Source: Zunongwangia sp. HGR-M22 (GTDB lineage: Bacteria; Bacteroidota; Bacteroidia; Flavobacteriales; Flavobacteriaceae). From it: DNA of 64,000 nt. The stretch lies in assembly GCF_027594425.1 (NCBI RefSeq), contig NZ_CP115159.1, positions 2,496,001-2,560,000 of the forward strand. Reading direction: 5' to 3'. The translations under genes and the position numbers were made by a program. The notes below the pieces were generated by a model. The model was not told the DNA's origin and did no database searches. It saw only the letters and a list, made by a program, of their open reading frames with translations. Below are positions 62,222 through 64,000 of the stretch, piece after piece (position 1 is the stretch's first letter; each line of letters starts with the position of its first letter).

Positions 62222-62978
62222 AACAGTAAAAAAACATACGAGCAAAAAATGCTTAGCCTTTGGGATTCTTAACCTATGCTGCTTGCTTTTTTTAAATTTA
62301 AATTTATTTGCTCAAGAAGATTTAGATTCAGAAAGCATAAATCCAGAAACACCCACAGATACGACGTACAGAGAAAAATACGGACTACGCGTAGGAATTG
62401 ATATTAGCAAATTAGCAAGAACTTTTTTTGAAGATGATTATACTGGTTTCCTTATTGAAGGAGACATGAGAGTCTACAAAAATTATTATGCAGCGGCTGA
62501 AATTGGTAACGAAACTTTACCATTTAATGAAGACGAAATTGAAGTTTCAGCCTCAGGTAGTTTTATCAAATTAGGTGTAAACTATAATGCTTACGAAAAT
62601 TGGGCTGGGATGGAAAATATTGTCTTTGCAGGTTTGCGGTATGGATTTTCTACTTTTAGTCAGGAAATAGAGCAGTATAGAATCTACACTAGAAATAATT
62701 ATTTTGAAGATGATATTAGAAGAGATCGAGAAGAAACTACGGGCCTTACAGCTGGATGGATAGAATTGATGGCAGGATTTAAAGTTGAAGTTTTAAATAA
62801 TTTATTTTTATCGGCTAACGTTCAATTAAAAAGCCGGCTGAATGAAAGTAAACCAAGTGGTTTTGATAATCTTACCATACCTGGTTTTGGCAGAACATAC
62901 GATGATAGTAAATTTGGAATAGGATATGGCTATTCCATATCCTATTTAATTCCTATTTTTAGAAAAGCTAAAAACTAG
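62214..62978 (+). CDS. DUF6048-type outer-membrane protein
   Basis: The start is TTG at 62214, overlapping the previous gene by 8 bases. No ATG precedes the signal peptide (CLLFLNLNLFAQ), so a non-ATG start is required. The 254-residue protein has a short acidic linker and then outer-membrane barrel-like strands (YGLRVGIDISKLARTFFEDD, FAGLRYGFSTFSQ). It ends in FGIGYGYSISYLIPIFRKAKN. It matches the DUF6048 family that accompanies DUF6452. Its stop overlaps the convergent methyltransferase stop. Confidence 0.8.
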   Translation: MNKTVKKHTSKKCLAFGILNLCCLLFLNLNLFAQEDLDSESINPETPTDTTYREKYGLRVGIDISKLARTFFEDDYTGFLIEGDMRVYKNYYAAAEIGNETLPFNEDEIEVSASGSFIKLGVNYNAYENWAGMENIVFAGLRYGFSTFSQEIEQYRIYTRNNYFEDDIRRDREETTGLTAGWIELMAGFKVEVLNNLFLSANVQLKSRLNESKPSGFDNLTIPGFGRTYDDSKFGIGYGYSISYLIPIFRKAKN

Positions 62979-64000
62979 CCTTGTTTCTTGTGCTTTTTAC
63001 TGCCCTCGTAAATTTCATATTTTAGAAATCGGGATTCCAGGCCTCCGTTAAACATTTTTACTTTTCTAGAAGGTCTTAAACCTACGCTCTTCATAGCTTC
63101 ATTATCCGACGTTATAAACCAAGCTTCTGTACCGGGATAACTTTGCTTTAAGGTATCTCCTATTCTTTTATAAAATTCAGTAATATTAACCTCTAAACGT
63201 TCCCCATAAGGTGGATTAAAAACCATATGCAGGTGACCGTTTGTTTGCTTTTCAGTTTCAAAAAAATCTGTGCGTTCTATATTAACGAATTCAGAAAGAT
63301 TAGCATTTTTAACATTCTCTTTAGCCTTTTCTACTGCAGATGGTGCTTTATCGTAACCTAAAATCTGAAAGTGAAAATCGCGAACATTCTTTAAACAAGA
63401 TTGTTCAATTTTTTCATATAAACTTTCATCCCAATCTTTCCAGCGCTCAAAACCAAATTCTTTCCTATTGATATTCGCAGGAATGTTACAAGCAATCATG
63501 GCAGCTTCTACGGGAATGGTGCCACTACCACACATTGGATCTAAAAAATTACATTCACCATGCCAGCCAGACTTTAAAATCATTCCGGCAGCAAGAACTT
63601 CATTTATAGGTGCAATATTAGTTGCGGTACGATACCCTCGCTTATGAAGAGATTCACCACTAGTATCCAGAGACACATTACACCAGGTCTTTTCTATATG
63701 AATATCTATTTTTAAATCGGGAAATTTCAAATCAATATTTGGTCTTCTACCATGCATTTCTCGAAAACGATCTACAATTGCATCTTTTGTCTTTAATGCG
63801 ATGTATTTAGAGTGTGTAAACACTTCAGAATGTAAAGTTGCATCGATAGCTAAACTACCATCTACATCTAAAAGCGAATCCCAATCTAGATCTTTTATAT
63901 TTTTATATAGATCCTCTTCAGAAAAAACTTTAAATCCGGCAAAGGGTTTTAAAATTTTAATAGCTGTACGCAAACATAAATTTGCTTTATACATAAAGCC
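62975..64000 (-). CDS. RlmL-like THUMP methyltransferase, N-terminus beyond the window
   Basis: About 341 C-terminal residues are present. The SAM-binding DPMCGSGTIPVEAAM, the catalytic FNPPYGERL and the THUMP segment (VDGSLAIDATLHSEVFTHS) identify an RlmL/RlmK-type 23S rRNA guanine-N2 methyltransferase, or the related tRNA enzyme. The frame is open through the window edge. The ATG at 63994 is an internal methionine (MYKANLCLRTA), since this family has about 40 more residues before it. The RlmK half of enteric RlmKL is absent, as usual in this phylum. Confidence 0.88.
   Translation of the reverse strand, partial: GFMYKANLCLRTAIKILKPFAGFKVFSEEDLYKNIKDLDWDSLLDVDGSLAIDATLHSEVFTHSKYIALKTKDAIVDRFREMHGRRPNIDLKFPDLKIDIHIEKTWCNVSLDTSGESLHKRGYRTATNIAPINEVLAAGMILKSGWHGECNFLDPMCGSGTIPVEAAMIACNIPANINRKEFGFERWKDWDESLYEKIEQSCLKNVRDFHFQILGYDKAPSAVEKAKENVKNANLSEFVNIERTDFFETEKQTNGHLHMVFNPPYGERLEVNITEFYKRIGDTLKQSYPGTEAWFITSDNEAMKSVGLRPSRKVKMFNGGLESRFLKYEIYEGSKKHKKQG

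Noticed and set aside
63992..63994. ATG as the start of the RlmL-like gene
   Set aside because: The frame is open to the window edge and the family has about 40 more N-terminal residues, so this is an internal methionine.

Overview
The window looks like a stretch of core chromosome from a marine member of the Flavobacteriaceae (Bacteroidota), probably near Gramella, Zunongwangia or Salegentibacter; the genus is inferred from protein resemblance only. The DNA is AT-rich. Promoters of the Bacteroidota type (TTTG, about 19 bases, TAnnTTTG) are present, and Shine-Dalgarno sequences are mostly absent. The gene families are characteristic: SusD-free outer-membrane barrels, many lipoproteins, a T9SS cargo protein, DUF6452/DUF6048, a 'CCC motif' membrane protein and a GIN-domain operon. 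No tRNA, rRNA, CRISPR array, insertion sequence, integrase of a mobile element or prophage was seen. The only recombinase is the housekeeping XerD.

Layout. 1-6.0 kb (minus strand): pdxH-sixA-ppk1 (ppk1 runs off the left edge) and pyrR-pyrB-STAS-like-rnz. 6.2-8.3 kb (plus): a small unknown protein, a bestrophin-type channel and guanine deaminase. 8.3-14.3 kb (minus): a TIM-barrel sugar isomerase-like protein, the peroxide-sensing pair ohrR/ohr, a Tat-exported aldo/keto reductase overlapping a Yellow/MRJP-like secreted protein, and lytic transglycosylase MltF. 14.5-16.6 kb (plus): ethanolamine ammonia-lyase eutB-eutC without any other eut genes. 16.9-21.7 kb (plus): a two-gene cassette (outer-membrane barrel plus large lipoprotein) present twice in tandem, the most accessory-looking part of the window. 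21.9-23.4 kb: a Nudix/winged-helix regulator with a degenerate catalytic box, and an orphan receiver protein.

23.7-31.1 kb: rpsA (promoter and leader visible), an MFS transporter, cmk, a lipoprotein and lon. 31.3-34.3 kb: an operon of ECF sigma factor, anti-sigma-like membrane protein, DUF4097-like protein and GIN-domain protein. 34.6-40.9 kb: an Atg22-like MFS protein, an M48 lipoprotein protease, an alpha/beta hydrolase, two msrB genes in tandem (one exported, one cytosolic), a lipoprotein with a collagen-like stretch, and lpdA. 41-43.9 kb: a membrane-anchored metallophosphoesterase divergent from a LytS/LytTR two-component pair. 44-50.4 kb: a Dph6-like ATP pyrophosphatase, aroQ, two small outer-membrane barrels, xerD, an aldo/keto reductase and rny.

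50.4-51.2 kb: a probable 6S RNA between rny and zapA, with a small coiled-coil gene upstream of zapA. 51.4-64 kb: an M23 peptidase, a cysteine desulfurase, a thrombospondin-type-3-repeat lipoprotein, an Smr protein, a T9SS-secreted protein, DUF2752 and CCC-motif membrane proteins, ornithine aminotransferase, RlmD, DUF6452/DUF6048, and an RlmL-like methyltransferase cut by the right edge.

No self-contained defence or mobile system was found. The candidates for something undescribed are the duplicated barrel/lipoprotein cassette with a perfect inverted repeat before its first gene, the Nudix-fold regulator without its catalytic glutamates, and several leader or repeat structures: the 6S-like RNA, the rpsA leader hairpin, a possible OhrR operator, and intergenic palindromic repeats.
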